Assembly (NCBI GenBank): GCA_943735955.1
Contig: OX030955.1
Location: 5,256,093 to 5,320,092, forward strand
Reading direction: 5' to 3'
DNA: 64,000 bases
Source of the DNA: Piscicola geometra
Lineage: Eukaryota > Annelida > Clitellata > Hirudinida > Piscicolidae
Shown here: positions 42,010 through 57,343 of the stretch, piece after piece
Layout: each line of letters begins with the position of its first letter
How positions within the stretch are numbered: position 1 is the stretch's first letter
Notes under the pieces: model-generated
What the model was told of the DNA's origin: nothing
Database searches by the model: none
Seen by the model: the letters and a program-made list of their open reading frames with translations, nothing else
Position numbers and translations under genes: made by a program

Positions 42010-44110
42010 ATAGGAGTACCGGAGATGAGAAAAATATATATAAATAGGCATAATTGAAGGCAGAAAAAAAAGTTTACAATTTGAAAAACAAAATAAATAA
42101 GAAATTTTGAAATGTTGAACAAAACTAATAATTTTAAATTTGAAAAAGAATGAAGTGTCAATTAGTCGCTTTCTGATGACGGCAATTAAAAATCATTTAT
42201 GTACGTTCACTAATTACGATTCTATGAATCAATAAAAGATAATTTGGGAAAGCCTTCAGGTTTTGATTGGCTTTTAGTGAACTAAAAATAGAAAAAGAGA
42301 TTGTAAACTTTTTAGAAGTAAAAAATGTATTTAAAATAGTACTTTTTAAATTGTATAAATGTTTAACCTAAACCATTTGTCTTATTGAAAAACCATTAAT
42401 AATTTCCGCATCTTTGATTTTTAAGAGCCTTCATGATAAAGCAAAATATATGAAAAATTTAAAGTTTTAATAAAATAGGCTCTTGTGTATTTGAATTATG
42501 CTACTAATTTGGTAACTTCAAAATCATAAAAAAAATGAAAGCTATTAAAAAATTAAACTAATTTTAATTATTGCATTAAAATAAAATTGAGCGTTAATGA
42601 ATAAAAAAAATAAAATGGATAAAAGAGAATAGAAAGTCCATTCAGTCAGGCGCTCAAGCAAGCCTATCTGCACAGCCTTCTCGAACGTGGTATGAGAAGA
42701 CCCACCCTTCCGTAGACTTTATATCAGCTTCGCTCAAAAACAAAATAATCCGTTGCAAAATGTAAATTTGAAAAAACAAAGTGATAAAAAATTATCATAT
42801 AAATAATATTATTTATTTTCAATAAAAATGTAACTGATAAAATTCGCTCAGTGGAAGTTCTTTGGAAACTCACTTCAGCATATTCAGCTACTAAACAAAC
42901 TCCAGATTTTTTCAAATGACCAATAGAATTCATTACCGCCTGGACGAACAAACGAAGAAGCTAGTTTTGAAAGTAACAATTTTGCTTAATTTTTACATAC
43001 TTTCAACAACGTGACGAGTTTCCAAATATTTTTGGCAAAAACAAGCCTTTAGATTCATTCAACACCAAGTTAATGGCACCGCTTTGCCTAAATTTGTGAC
43101 GGTCGTTGGCATTAATATCAGAGCTTTTTAAGCAAGTAGTTTGCAAGTTAATACCTAAAATACACTAGAATAATTCAGCATGATTACACAAACATTGAAA
43201 TAGTTCTTAAGGATGTGCGAGCAAGTCTGGAAGGAATTTAATTAGAATGTCGATGTTTGAAGTAATGGAGGCTGTCAGTAGTTGAGATTTATAACTCAAG
43301 TGATTGTTTTTAGAGTAGATATTATTACGATGTGTGACCAAAGATAGTTATAAATTCAAACTTCGAAGCTTGAAAAATATTCATTGAATTAACTTCGTTA
43401 TTAGATATAGAAAAAATTATTTATTTCAATATTGAATTTATGACATTTTTTCAAGTTAGGCTGCATAAATTTAAAAAAATAAATAAATAAACTTGGAATT
43501 TTTTGCATTAGTTTTTAATAACTATATATGTTTTTTTTAAACAATTTCTAACTAGAACCTTTCTCTTATTATTATTTACTTGAAAAAAACATTTCTTATG
43601 CCAATCGATCAAATATCTATTTTAAATGTTTATCTAAAAATATATTCAAGAATTTTTTATCATAATAATGATTACTAATAAAAGTTGTTCTTAACTTTTA
43701 TAAAAACTATTTATTTTGCATTTTTAAGTAAGAATAATTTTTTATTCTGAAAAAGTTTAATAGTTTCATACAAGTTCATGAAATAAATTACTTAACATAA
43801 TTCTTTATATGTTCCTCTATCAACGCATTAGTGAGCTCTTGATGATCATTCATTGATTTACTCAAAAAACAATTCTTCTTAGATTTTCTTATATGTGTAC
43901 CTGCGCATATGTATAATTTATTAAATATAAATAAATACATAAAAGTTCTTTCTTAAAACATATTTTCAGCAAAATGTTTAAAAATTTGAAAGATCCTGAA
44001 GCTAACTATTTTATCAACTTTCAAACATTATTTTAATCAGCAAACGAAGAACAGAAGTTAAGTAAGTGCAAAAGATTTGGTTCAATTACAACAGAATAAA
44101 AAACCAAAAG
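42010..44110. other. Upstream flank of the DC-STAMP/RING gene
   Basis: AT-rich, with coding-like scraps at 42640-42760 (plus) and 42870-43110 (minus) that do not join into a gene. TTTTAATCAG ending near 44040 could be an acceptor for a leader exon of the gene starting at 44111. Confidence 0.4.
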
Positions 44111-47100
44111 ATGTCAGCTGACAACCCGTGTCAAAGCCACAATTTACCAAGACTGCGTCAGCCTGTCGAGAGCACTGCACACGTTGCCCAATGCTGTTAC
44201 CACGTTATGTCTCCAGAAGCAACTTGCAACACACGCCTCCATCTGCCCCTTTCCATTCCACCACCACCACAGCAGTCATCACAACTTTCTCATTCTTTTC
44301 TTCAAAATACAGCTGAAAGTGAATCACAATCAACATCAGTAAAAGAGACAATTGGAAAACCCACAAAATGCGAATCTTTTTCTAAAGGAAACACATTGAA
44401 AAATCAAATAAAAAATACTTTTTCAAAATCCAAAAAAACATCAATCTTTAGCAACTTTCATTCCACTTCAAAACTCGCAGGCACTCCTCAAACTCCACTA
44501 TACAAAAATATCTCCCGAAGCGTCTTCCACAAAAGCAGTGAAGTGTGCGGCAGCAGACATGCTAACGAAGACACGAACAACAACGTCGTTTTCAACAACT
44601 TCTTACTTGAAAAAGGAACTTATGAAAACAAAAGCGCCCACTGCTGCAAACACCAGAGCTGCCACTTACACATGTCAGCCAATTATCGACCTTCTCATAT
44701 CTCACGTGACCAAGCTGGCCAATCCAAGTGTTCAAACCCCCTCTACTGCAGAGGACTTCAAAACACATCAATGACAGAGCCACACGCACAGACACACTTT
44801 CATCCACATTTCCACACACACATCAAACAGAGTGTACAGAAGCCATCTTCGGCAATTTTTCTTAACACTATTCCAAAAACCCTTTCATTGGGAATATCAG
44901 ATTATTCATGCCCCAATGCCAGCAACACGGCAGCAAGAAACACTTCAAGAGCTCCTACCATCACACCTTCAACCACACACACTTTCGATTGCACAACGCC
45001 GACATTTTTACAAATGAAAAGTCCAAATAAAACAAGGTCTATTTGCTTTTCCCTTGTTTTTAGAACATGTTTATAAAACTGCAATAATATTTTACGCCTC
45101 TTGAGCGCACGCCTGCACATGAAAGCAGATTCGTAAGATTTATCGCCGCTGATATTTTGCAGAGGGGACGTCACGACGCCGGCAACAAGAAAACGAAAGA
45201 AAAGAAAAAAACAAACAATGAGAATTCTCCTGAGTCTTTTTACTTCTCAACTTATCGGGTGTATTCTGCTGCCATGGCTGCAAATGGCACTGAACTACAC
45301 ACCTACCGTGTCTCTGATAGTTTCTGGTGTGTTGACACTAGTATTGGCCATTGCTCTCATCACCAGTAAGTTGAGCAGATGCTCGGCAGCAATTTTCTTT
45401 TGTTCAAGTGCCTCGCCAAGAGGCCAGGTAGGAGTGATTCTCTTTGTTGCGGGCCTTTTGTTCGCTGGCCCTATAAAGAATATATATTCCAATCTGCTGA
45501 CTCTTTCCGAGTTAGTTTGAATCGTAAAAATATTTATAAAAACGATTTTGTTGCAAACGATGTTTTTTAATAAAATAAAAATGTATTCAAAAATGTATTT
45601 ATTTTACTTTGGTTTAACATCCACACTTTCAAAAATTCTTCAGAGCTTTTTCGTGTTATCAGCAAAGAGCACACGAATACATTTTATCAATGATGAACCC
45701 TTACGATTCGGTACTCAGGCAACTTAATTACACTCTTTCAACTCTAAACACGGCTTCGCTTCTATTGGAAAAGCAGTTTCTTCCATTGGAGTTTAGTCTC
45801 CACCAAGTACAAAAGGACAATAACAACGCTAATCTACAGTTACTTGGAGCAAAAAAGGTGAGTGATTGTGGATTGTGTCATTGTCTTTGTTTCAATGATT
45901 CATATCTATATTAGATTAAGCTTTTAAAAAGATTAATGAGAACATGTTCATAAAGTAAATCTATTTTTATGACCTTTTATTTGACTTTTTGTCAGAGACT
46001 TAATTTCATGCAAAGAAACAAGATGCAAATGTCTTTTCAATCTAGTACGCCATTTCAAGCTCATCTTTATGGAATAGTTGAATATGAGCACATAAAATAA
46101 AAAATAATTTTCAACAGTGTATAGAGTTATATAAAAACATAATGTTCACATTTCATGAAAATATTTCAAAAAAAGTCAAAATAGTTTTTAAATGTATTCT
46201 GCTACTTATTCATTCAATTTAAAACTTCACCACGTATGAAACTGAGTTTTAGCGTATTGATTAGCTAAATGATTTTTTCTAGCAATATAAAGCCCAACCA
46301 AGAAGATTAATGGTCAGCGTAGGATCAATCGTTCTTCTTGTCAATGCTTTCATTTATAATGCAAGCCTCACAATCACATATTCCCCAAACAGACATGCAG
46401 GCAAATAATTGACTCCACCCACCGTGCATGCACCACTCACATCGACCGTTCACGAGACCAGTGTGACGAAGTCATCGTGGCTCTTGGAACGGTCTACAGC
46501 CATGCGAGATCTGTTCTTGACAAGATCAACCCTGAAAAATGGAGCAACACAGCCGCCGCCAACAACAACCCCAGCAATATTCCTACTCCTGACGTTTCCA
46601 GTAGCATCATCCATGGCAACAGCCTTCCTAATGGGGAAAACAGGAGTCCCAATGACGAGAGACACTTTTACTCCACATCTAATAAACTTATCAAAAACCA
46701 GAATCAAGCGGTCGAAACGAAGTATTTTTCGAATAATATTCGGGACAAGCGACAAATGTTTGAAGAAGATCCAAGGTTGGTGTCTAATACATTGGTATTC
46801 TAACAAAAATGAAAGATTGGCAAGTTTTAACGCATGGATGAAAATTGCTGAGATTGAATTGAGAGTGATGATCCGTTATGATATGTTATGAATTTCATTT
46901 ATTTATTCAAAATTAATTAAGTTTGCTCTTTTTCATTGCAATTTTTTTTCCGATTTTAAAGGCTTATAAAAGTTTGAAATAGGGTTAAAAAGTTCGTAGT
47001 TAGATATTATTCATCCTTCAAGCATCGTTAATCACCCTTCAGACACATCGCTCTGTACATAATTCATGAAGTGATTGAGAGTCGTCCGTATAAATAATCT

Positions 47101-49962
47101 TTTATAAATAGCATCACTATTTTGAAATAGGATTCAAAGCCAATTTGCAACACTAGCTTTTCAGGAAATGGCAATTTTCTTTCAATTTTTCCTATATAAT
47201 TTAATTTTTTTATATTCATTTTTTAAATATTCTTTATAATTCTAAAAAAAATATTTAAAAAAAGTTCAATGTAGTTTTTTACATTAAAACATAGCTTGTA
47301 TGTTTAAAAACTCAAAATAAATATTCTTAGGTATAATTAACTGTTCATTTAGTATACAAGTAGTTTAATTAGAACTATTTAAAATGCTATAACAGTTTCA
47401 ATCCTTTAAATTTATTTCTGAAAAACTTCAATGTTAGAAAAGATTCATGAAACTCTATCAGATTTCATAATAGTCAATATGTTATTTACTTACATTTCGT
47501 TATTTGATATAACGAAAACATTATTTAAAACAGTAAAAATCAAATTTCATCTTTTTCCCTAACCATCGCACAGTTTTGTGGATACCTTCGACCCGAACAA
47601 CGCCGATAAAGACGTGTGTGACTCGTTGGACAGTCGTCAGCTTTGTGCCCCTCTGAGCAACAGCGAAGTCTTATGCAGGCCACACACGTGGGCTGTAGAC
47701 GATGTTATAGAAACGATTAACAACACCAGAAGAATTCTACAACAACTCAAAAAAGACCTTCGGGTAAGGGTAAATCTCAAGAGATATCTTGAAGATCGCG
47801 GTATTGCAGAAGCTGATTTAGCTAATGCTACAAACTGGGAAGGTCAGTTGCTTTAGATGTTTGTTGTTCCTTTATAATATAATATTTTCTCTTTAATGTT
47901 AGTGAAATTTTATTGTAAAATAATTACATAATCTAATAGATATATATTTCTAATAGCATTACGTTTATTTTCAAAAAGCAGATGCCCACTTCAAACATTT
48001 TAAAATAAAATTGTGAAATTTTTTCCTTATTGATTTTCTTTTTAGTTTGTTTGAATTTGATGATCGATTGACGTTTTATATTTATTTAAACAAACATCTT
48101 TTTACTTTTGTACGCATGCAAAAAAATGTCTTATTAACATTTTGTAAACTCAAATAATAAACTATTTTGCAAGTTTTAAACATTTTAAAAATATATATTC
48201 TAATAGATTTACTAGCAATAATAATTTAAGTCTTTAATTTTTTAAAGTTTCAAGAATTTAAATTTTTGGAAAACTCATCTTTATATTTTTCTTTTTTTCT
48301 ATTTCTTTTTCAACTTTCTCACGTCTTCTCATTAATTGACTTTTTTTAAGCAGACACTATTTTTCTTGTCTAAGACTGGTTTAAAGCAGACTTTTGTGGC
48401 TAAAAGGAAAGTAACATTTTAATCTTTAAATATTTGTTTTAAACATTTTTTATAGGCTTTTTAATGATTTACTAAAAAAAAGAAAAATGTTAATTCGAAT
48501 AAGATATATTTAAGAAAATAAAAATTAAGCATGAAAAATATACCCACCGTCAGAAACAGGTGCCAATGGAAAAAACGTGACAACAAAAAAAGAAAAATTG
48601 AAACATGAAAACTACAAAAAAGAAGATCGAAACCTTTTCATGATTTTGTGGAACAATGACTGGTTGCATTGGCTTGTACTCGTCCTGCAAATGAGCATCC
48701 CAGCAGGAGTGATAACCATCGCATATATGTCTGTCGTCTACATCAAAAACTACACCAGTGTGGTCACATTCGATAACTTCTACCTTGACCATCAGTTCCA
48801 ACTGCTTGATAAACTCAGAGTAGTTTGCACAGACACCGACAGATCCAACGAGACAAGCCATAGTGACAAGGCATGTAAGAACGAACGGTGGAAGAATACA
48901 AATTGCAACGAAAACAGATGTTCGAGCGTGAGTGATGATCGATGGGAGGTCACTTCGCAAAGCGGTCATCGTCTGTTGCCTTTGAAAAATTACGAAAAGT
49001 TATTTATCGTCGACTCAACAAGATGGAGACTAAGCGAAAGAGAAATTGGAATGGCCAAATCGGGAATGTGCTCTTTCGCGTTGTTATTCTTACTAACTTT
49101 TCTTCTTTACGGAATTGATTTTTTTATTTGCTTTATTTTGCAAACTTCCTTTTTGAAAATAGATAAATTCGAAAAAAAAAGTGGAAGCAAAAGCTTGGCA
49201 GGCATGGTAGAAGGAGATGGTCTTTTGGCTCAATTTATTGACTTATTTCTTCGACATTTTCATCCAAAAAATTGGTTCAAGTTCAATGAACAGTTTGATA
49301 ATCAGCAGCTCAACATGTTGAATTTAAGTAACGTTAATGTGACAAGTGATTTCAAAGTTAATTACCTGAAAGACGACTCACGAGTGATCTGTCAACGTGG
49401 AGTTTCATCTATATCTCTGTCACTCTTCATTAGCGTCGTCTGCATTGAAGGGTTTCTTTTCATCGCCATTTTATTAAAATCGAAGCTCTTTCGTCTGCGA
49501 AATTCCATCGTTGGTTTTTTTTACAAAGACGTGCAAAAAATCAGAATTAATTATTTACACGACACATTAGCAAAACAACGCAGCAACCTCCAGGCCATTC
49601 TGTGCAAAGTGGTTCGAACAAACCACGACAAACACCATTCTTTCTACCAACCGAATATTTCGTTTTTCAAAACAAACTCAGCATGCCTTATTAAGAAAAA
49701 AAGAAGTGATTATATCGAGCAAAGCAATAGATTCGTGAAATGTTTCAGAAATTTGTTCACGAAAATCAAAGCTAAACTTTGTTTCTCGAAGTTTCGCTGT
49801 TATGTCTGCAACGCCGATTCGTTGAACCATGTTTTATGTGCTACTGAAGATTGCTGTGGATCATACTGCCAGAGTTGTTTCGATGATATTTCTCAGAGCT
49901 GCCCTCTATGTTCCCACTTCCACGACGACCAACGTTCCATCAGCACCAAAATTGACCAATAA
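44111..49962 (+). CDS. DC-STAMP-domain RING protein, DCST1/sneaky/SPE-42 family
   Basis: Exons: 44111-45036, 45163-45510, 45644-45857, 46393-46775, 47574-47842, 48560-49962; 1180 residues with consistent phases (2, 2, 0, 2, 1). Exon 1 encodes about 308 residues rich in Ser, Thr, His and Asn with no recognised domain. Then come basic RKRKKRKK and membrane segments (MRILLSLFTSQLIGCILLPW, SLIVSGVLTLVLAIALI, VGVILFVAGLLFAGPIKNIY). RCSAAIFF and the GPIKNIYSN...SEAFSC region are the DC-STAMP family pattern. A long extracytoplasmic Cys-containing part follows, then three more membrane segments within 48660-49490, and a C-terminal RING-like Cys cluster (CYVC...CCGSYCQSC...CPLC). Drosophila sneaky and worm SPE-42/SPE-49 are sperm membrane proteins needed at fertilisation; human DCST1 has E3 ligase activity. 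Start chosen as the first ATG in frame. DCST1 versus DCST2 is not resolved. Confidence 0.88.
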
Positions 49963-50280
49963 CTTGCTTTTTAAAATCTTCTTTTTTTAAATTAAACAAA
50001 TTTTTGACAAATTCTTTCTTAATACGAAAAAATATTTCTTAGCTCACATTGAACTTTTTTGTTGTCAGTCAATTCGCGCTTTTTCTTTTAAATATAAATT
50101 TTGTTTTCACTTTCGAAAATTATGACGTCCCGTTCGAATATAACAAAAAACAAAGCAAAACAAGATCCTAAAACCGTAACAAAAAATACGAAGATTACCA
50201 TCGCAAAGAAAGACAACATCTCATTTTAATTGACTTTTCAAGTATTATTTCTGTAAAAGTGAAATGAACTAATCTTCAAA

Positions 50281-53200
50281 ATGACGAGTTCAGAAAAAAG
50301 CTACACCGACTTTAGTCCAAAAGTTGATGAAGTGATCCAAGACAAGACTTTTGTTATATTCGGCGCAAATGGCAATTGGATGTGAGTACATGAACATTTC
50401 ATTCGAAATATATTTTTTAAGCCTATCTTACTAGTGCAAATCTATTAAATGTTCCCAGTAATTATTTTTTAAACAAATAATTTTATCGCTAAACTAAAAA
50501 TGTAGCTTCAATTTCATAGGATCGACAAGATTATGCGAGAGATAGGTTGGAAGCCATTGCTAGATAAGTACAGCCAGAACTTCAAGTTGAAGTGGGTGGA
50601 AAGCAGACTGAGCATAAACTATGAAAATTTCAAAGAAGGTTCGAGAGAGTTTGATCGAACAATTTTTTTAATTTATGTAATAAAATAGTTAATTAATTAA
50701 TTATGTTAATTAAACTATTTATAAGTTAGTTTCAAAACTTACCCTAGTTTACTTGCAAGCATTGAATTAAAATCCGAACACAGGCGAACAGTTGGTCAAC
50801 CGTATTCCCAACTGCTACATGCTGACAAACAAACTTGGACTCCTGGTCAACTTGCACCGATTTCACTTACGCTGCATCAGCGAGAATATCCCAGACGTTC
50901 CTAAACTCAAACTTTCAGAGTTTCTTCCTGAAACGTATCGCATCGATGACCAGAAAGATCGGGATTTCTTCGCTCAAAGATTCAAACGTGAGTTTTTTTA
51001 TACTTTCAAACACACTTGTACAGTGCAAACTGAATCAAATACATAATTAAAGCACTCAATTGTCTGAGCCAACTTCAACAAAATTAATATGCTCTTTTCA
51101 TGAAATGTTTTACTATTCAAATAAATAAATCAGTACATAGACATTTTTTTATATTCAAAATATTTAAAAATCATGAATTTATTTCTAAAATATATTTTCA
51201 ATTCATATAACTCCTTCATATTTTTCTTCTCTAAAGCTGGAGAGGTGTGGATATCAAAGCCCATCGGACTGAACCAAGGTAGGGGTATCTACCTTGTTAG
51301 AGACGCTGCCCAGTACAAGACACCTGAGCCAGATAAAGATTCTAAGAGCAGCAGATTGATTCAAAGGTGTTTACAAAATCATGTTATTACAATTATTAAA
51401 ATATTTAAACAAAATATTTTGAATTAATTTTTGGTCCTAAAAACATCATTCATCTCATTATCATAAATAATACCCAGACTAATTTTCGACACTCTCTCAC
51501 ACAATAGGTATATCACCAACCCGTTGTTGATAGATGGCAGAAAGTTTGACATAAGGGTATACATGCTGATAGCTTCGACGAGGCCTTACTTGGTTCTTTT
51601 TCGTAACGGCTACGTCCGCTTGAGCCTCCACAAATATGACTCTACAGCTGAAGATATCACCGTACATTTGACCAACCAGGTATTTTGAGTTTAATTCAGA
51701 TTATGATTCTATGAGCATTATCTTATTAAATAAAGAAAATAAAATAAATAAATAAAAATAAATTTAAAAAGACAAAATGTAATATATTAATGTGGCAAAG
51801 TAAAATATTTTAAAATGCATTTATCTCATACAAACGTATTAACCACAAACGCAGTTTATTCAAAGACGCTCTTCATTATACGAGACATGCAAAAACGAGA
51901 CAATCTTGAGTTTTGAGAAATTTAATGAATATATAAACAAGTATGTAGTGCCCCATAAGAAGATCGAACACGACTGGGTTTTGAAGTCACTTACCGTAAG
52001 GATGGAAGGATGGATATATAGAGTGGGAGATCGAAGTATAGAAAGCTATCTTTATATATCAAACTAAAATTTAATGTTAGGATGAATAGATATATCATTA
52101 AACTATGTATTTGGAGAAAAAAATCAATTTAAAATAGACATTCAGACTCTTAGTAGCGTTTGCTAAATCGCAGGAGCAAATGAAAAACATAGCCTTGTTC
52201 TCTTTTTTGTCGGTGAAAGATAAACTTAAAACCAAAGTCGGATTTTTCGATCTGTATGGAATTGACTTTCTCATTGATGAAAAAATGAAGGTATTTTGTG
52301 AGTTTTGTGATTGTTAGAGAAAACTTGCACTAATTGTGGAATGATGTTGTTCATAATTATGGTAATAGTTTTTCTACTTATAAATTATTCTTTATTTTAT
52401 CACAAATTTTCAGGTTTGGCTTTTGGAAGTAAATGTTAACCCATGCTTGTCAACCAATTGCGACCACCTTAAAAAACTGATTCCACAAATCATCCAAGAA
52501 ACAATAAGTATGTTCATGAATTTTTATAAACAACAAACGGCATTAAATTATTTTTTAAATAATTCTATTGAATCAGTTCAATCAACGAGCAGTCAATAAC
52601 TCACCAACAAATCTATACTTTGAACTTTCTGGAACTCGAACCTATACAGACGTGTCTATTGAGTGCTTTGATAAGAGCTGGGACAAACTTCCGTTGATGC
52701 CTTGCAATCATCTCAAAACGTTCGATGTTCTCTACTACGACTGCATCTCGGGATTTGACTACACAAAGAACCCACTAACGGTAAAATGAATTATAAATCT
52801 ACCATGTATAATCTTAATTTTGTTGAAGTTTTTTTAAAATTATTTAAGATACACTTTCGAATATAATTTCAGTATGCCATGAAAGGAGCAGAATCTCCAT
52901 GCATGAGTCTAAGTGATGGAAACTCGCAAATACAACGCAAAAAAAACATCATTTCAGTAGTATTCGAACATGCCCAAGAAGAGGAAAAAGTTTCAAAGCC
53001 ACCCAAAAAATCCATGTTTGAAATAGGGAGTCATCAGACTTCATACAACTCCAGTGAATATTCTGAAGTCACATTTTCTGAAGCTAGAAGCAGTCCGTCA
53101 TTTAGTAAAATTATGTCTACTCCATTGGATAATAAAGATACTTATTATAAAACTGAGCTCCCAAAAGTTAATCAAAAAAACTTTGAAACTGCCACTGAGC

Positions 53201-53871
53201 AAAGGCTTTTTGAAATGGAATCTAAAACATCTAAGTTTCTCATTAAATCAGAGACTCAGAGTAAAGTAGACCGTGATTTAAAAACAAAAAGCTGTTATTT
53301 TCCAATCCAGACCAAAAAAACTGTCAAAAAAGATACATCAGATTTGCGCAAAGGTACTCCTAAAAAGTGCAACTCTAGCATAAATTATAAAGGAGCAAAG
53401 AATGCAGATGTTGCTCTTTCTGATACCCCTTCCACAATCGATATTTTAGACGGTTTCAAAACACCATCAGTCAAAAAACAAAAAAAGCCAAACAATCAGC
53501 AAATATATAAGCTGCAGCAGACCTCCCCAATGGATTATTTACAAAATCAGACGCAACAACCCCCCCTAAGTGATGATAAAACTGGCAATGGAAAACATCA
53601 ATATGCACAACAATCCTTCTCTAGCTCTGCTCAAATACCTTCGAATATCAAGGCGCTTTTAAAAAACAGTCAAGTGGACACCAACCAATGCATGAGTACC
53701 ATGAAGATACTGAAGACGCTTAGACCGCCTGGCACCTCATCCATCAAGCCAGATTACATAGCCACTAACAAACTTCTACTGCAAACGATGTCTAAAATGA
53801 ATGCCGAGAGAAAGATTAAAAACCTCCAAGATACCTATTATAATCAATCGATCACTCAATTCAACTTTTGA
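50281..53871 (+). CDS. TTLL10: Tubulin tyrosine ligase-like protein, TTLL10 type
   Basis: Exons: 50281-50381, 50520-50638, 50784-50987, 51237-51366, 51508-51679, 51855-51995, 52174-52290, 52414-52507, 52593-52780, 52873-53871; 754 residues. The TTL fold covers about residues 10-420: [46 protein letters not shown]-grasp motifs [42 protein letters not shown], and the metal/ATP site [10 protein letters not shown] and [10 protein letters not shown]. The key D, E and N residues of the ATP-grasp site are present. TTLL10 lengthens glycine side chains on axonemal tubulin and other proteins. The last exon adds about 330 Ser/Lys/Gln-rich residues with no fold I recognise. It starts 319 bp after the DC-STAMP gene, same strand. 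Other TTLL subtypes are possible but the motifs fit TTLL10 best. Confidence 0.88.
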
Positions 53872-54044
53872 CATTTTCATCTTTTCATCTTTCAATTAAA
53901 TCTTGACAATAACTTTTTTCTATTTAGTTATGAGGGTGTTGAATACGTAGAATTGTTCTTCATTAGAAATCATTAATCAGAATTTGTGTTGATGAGCCGT
54001 GTACTTAAATTTACAAAATGTATTTCATAAAACCTTGAGAATTC

Positions 54045-54050
54045 AATAAA
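54045..54050 (+). terminator. Possible TTLL10 polyadenylation signal
   Basis: AATAAA about 175 bp after the stop codon. Assigned by position only. Confidence 0.35.
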
Positions 54051-54697
54051 AAAGGAAAAGCTAAAATCTTCAGGATATAATGTCGAAAAAATAAATTAGA
54101 TGAATTATAATCAAAGAATTTGTTTGAATTTAATAAGAAAAAAATACATTTTTGACAAATAGATAAATACCAAAAAGTATTTGCAAAAAGTTTCAAACCA
54201 AGCAAAAAGATAGGATTAATTCAACTGATTTCAACTCGTAAAGACACAAGGTGAAATTGAAAAAATAGGATTAAAAAATTTGGTTAGGTATCTTAACATT
54301 CGTATGCTGTAAAAATATAGAGCAGAAATTGGTTATGGCTAATACGGTATGAGGAAATCTTAGAAAATACCTTATTAAAAGTATTATATTTAATTTACAA
54401 GGAAAACTTTTTTTTTCACATAAAAGTTAACTTTATGATAAAATTCTTTTATTATCGATTATTATCAAATCCCTTCTGGAGTTTGTGAACATGATAATTA
54501 TTAGCTCTCTCAATTTTCATATCAAAATTATACAAAGTTTTTATTTAATTAATAACATTGAACAGAATTCAGTTTGTCACTACTTAAGATCTGTTTTTGA
54601 GTTTAAGCATGCCTCTAATGAAGTTCAAATTAATTCGATTATATAAATATGGTTTTCAATAAAACTTGAAAAAATTTTGAACCATTTACTCTGAAAA

Positions 54698-56664
<1,967 letters not shown>

Positions 56665-56743
56665 TTTTTTGTTTTGTTAAACAGACAAAAGCGTTGTACT
56701 GTTGAAATTTAGCTTATTTAATTGAAAAAACCTTTTAAAGTTA

Positions 56744-56749
56744 AATAAA
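56744..56749 (+). terminator. Possible SRM polyadenylation signal
   Basis: AATAAA 80 bp after the stop codon; another AAATAAA follows about 30 bp later. Assigned by position. Confidence 0.45.
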
Positions 56750-57041
56750 AAGTCTAGCTGATTTTTCAAAAGTTAAATAAAATCTACTTAAATAACATGA
56801 AATTAGAAGTTTGGAGTTTAAATCCTTTCACATATAAATTTTATAAAATTAGGGATTTTTTTATTTGTTTTTAAAAAAGCTTTAAAAAATAAATAAAGTA
56901 TCACAGCCTACTAAATGATCGATATAAAATCTAAAAAATGAATTTAACAGATTGAGTTAACAATAAAAATTAAACTGCATGCCAACAAAAAATATTTGTT
57001 GAGAACACAAACATCCACATACATACTCAAAGATTTCTGTT

Positions 57042-57056
57042 GTTGTCTATAGCAAC
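57042..57056 (+). promoter_or_regulatory. RFX-type X-box upstream of the CFAP97 gene
   Basis: GTTGTC-TAT-AGCAAC fits the X-box consensus RYYNYY-N(1-3)-RRNRAC in both half-sites. It lies about 290 bp before the ATG and 17 bp before a strong donor (CAG then GTGAGC at 57074) that would begin a 5' UTR intron ending at 57339. RFX factors drive ciliary genes, and the gene downstream is a ciliary family member. Confidence 0.5.
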
Positions 57057-57343
57057 CAGTACGATAAAAGCAGGTGAGCTTCAAGTTGCCAACTGCTTAT
57101 TGGCTTCTTAAGAACGCAGCTTTATTTTATCAGCTCCAAGTTTCTTTTCTAACTTTAAAATGTATAGAGATAAAATTTTTGTTTAAAAAATTTTCTTAGA
57201 CGTTTAATGAGTTCACGAATAAAAATGTTGTCTCTATAACTTCTTTAAAACTTTCAGCGAAAAATATTTAACAAAAAAGACATTCTCTTGAATTAAAAAA
57301 GAAATATAATTATTCTTTTTAAATCTTATTAACATTCAGCAAA

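Noticed and set aside
41754..42161. 135-codon minus-strand frame opposite the GC-rich block
   Set aside because: Composition follows the complementary triplet repeat and AT-rich flanks; no domain visible.
42640..42780. Plus-strand frame SGAQASLSAQPSRTWYEKTH
   Set aside because: Short, no start, no splice partner and no family I recognise; possibly an old mobile-element scrap.
42870..43110. Minus-strand pieces reading MNLKACFCQKYLETRHVV and VMNSIGHLKKSGVCLVAEYA
   Set aside because: They look coding and one ends at a GTGAGT donor, but the phases do not join and no further exon follows.
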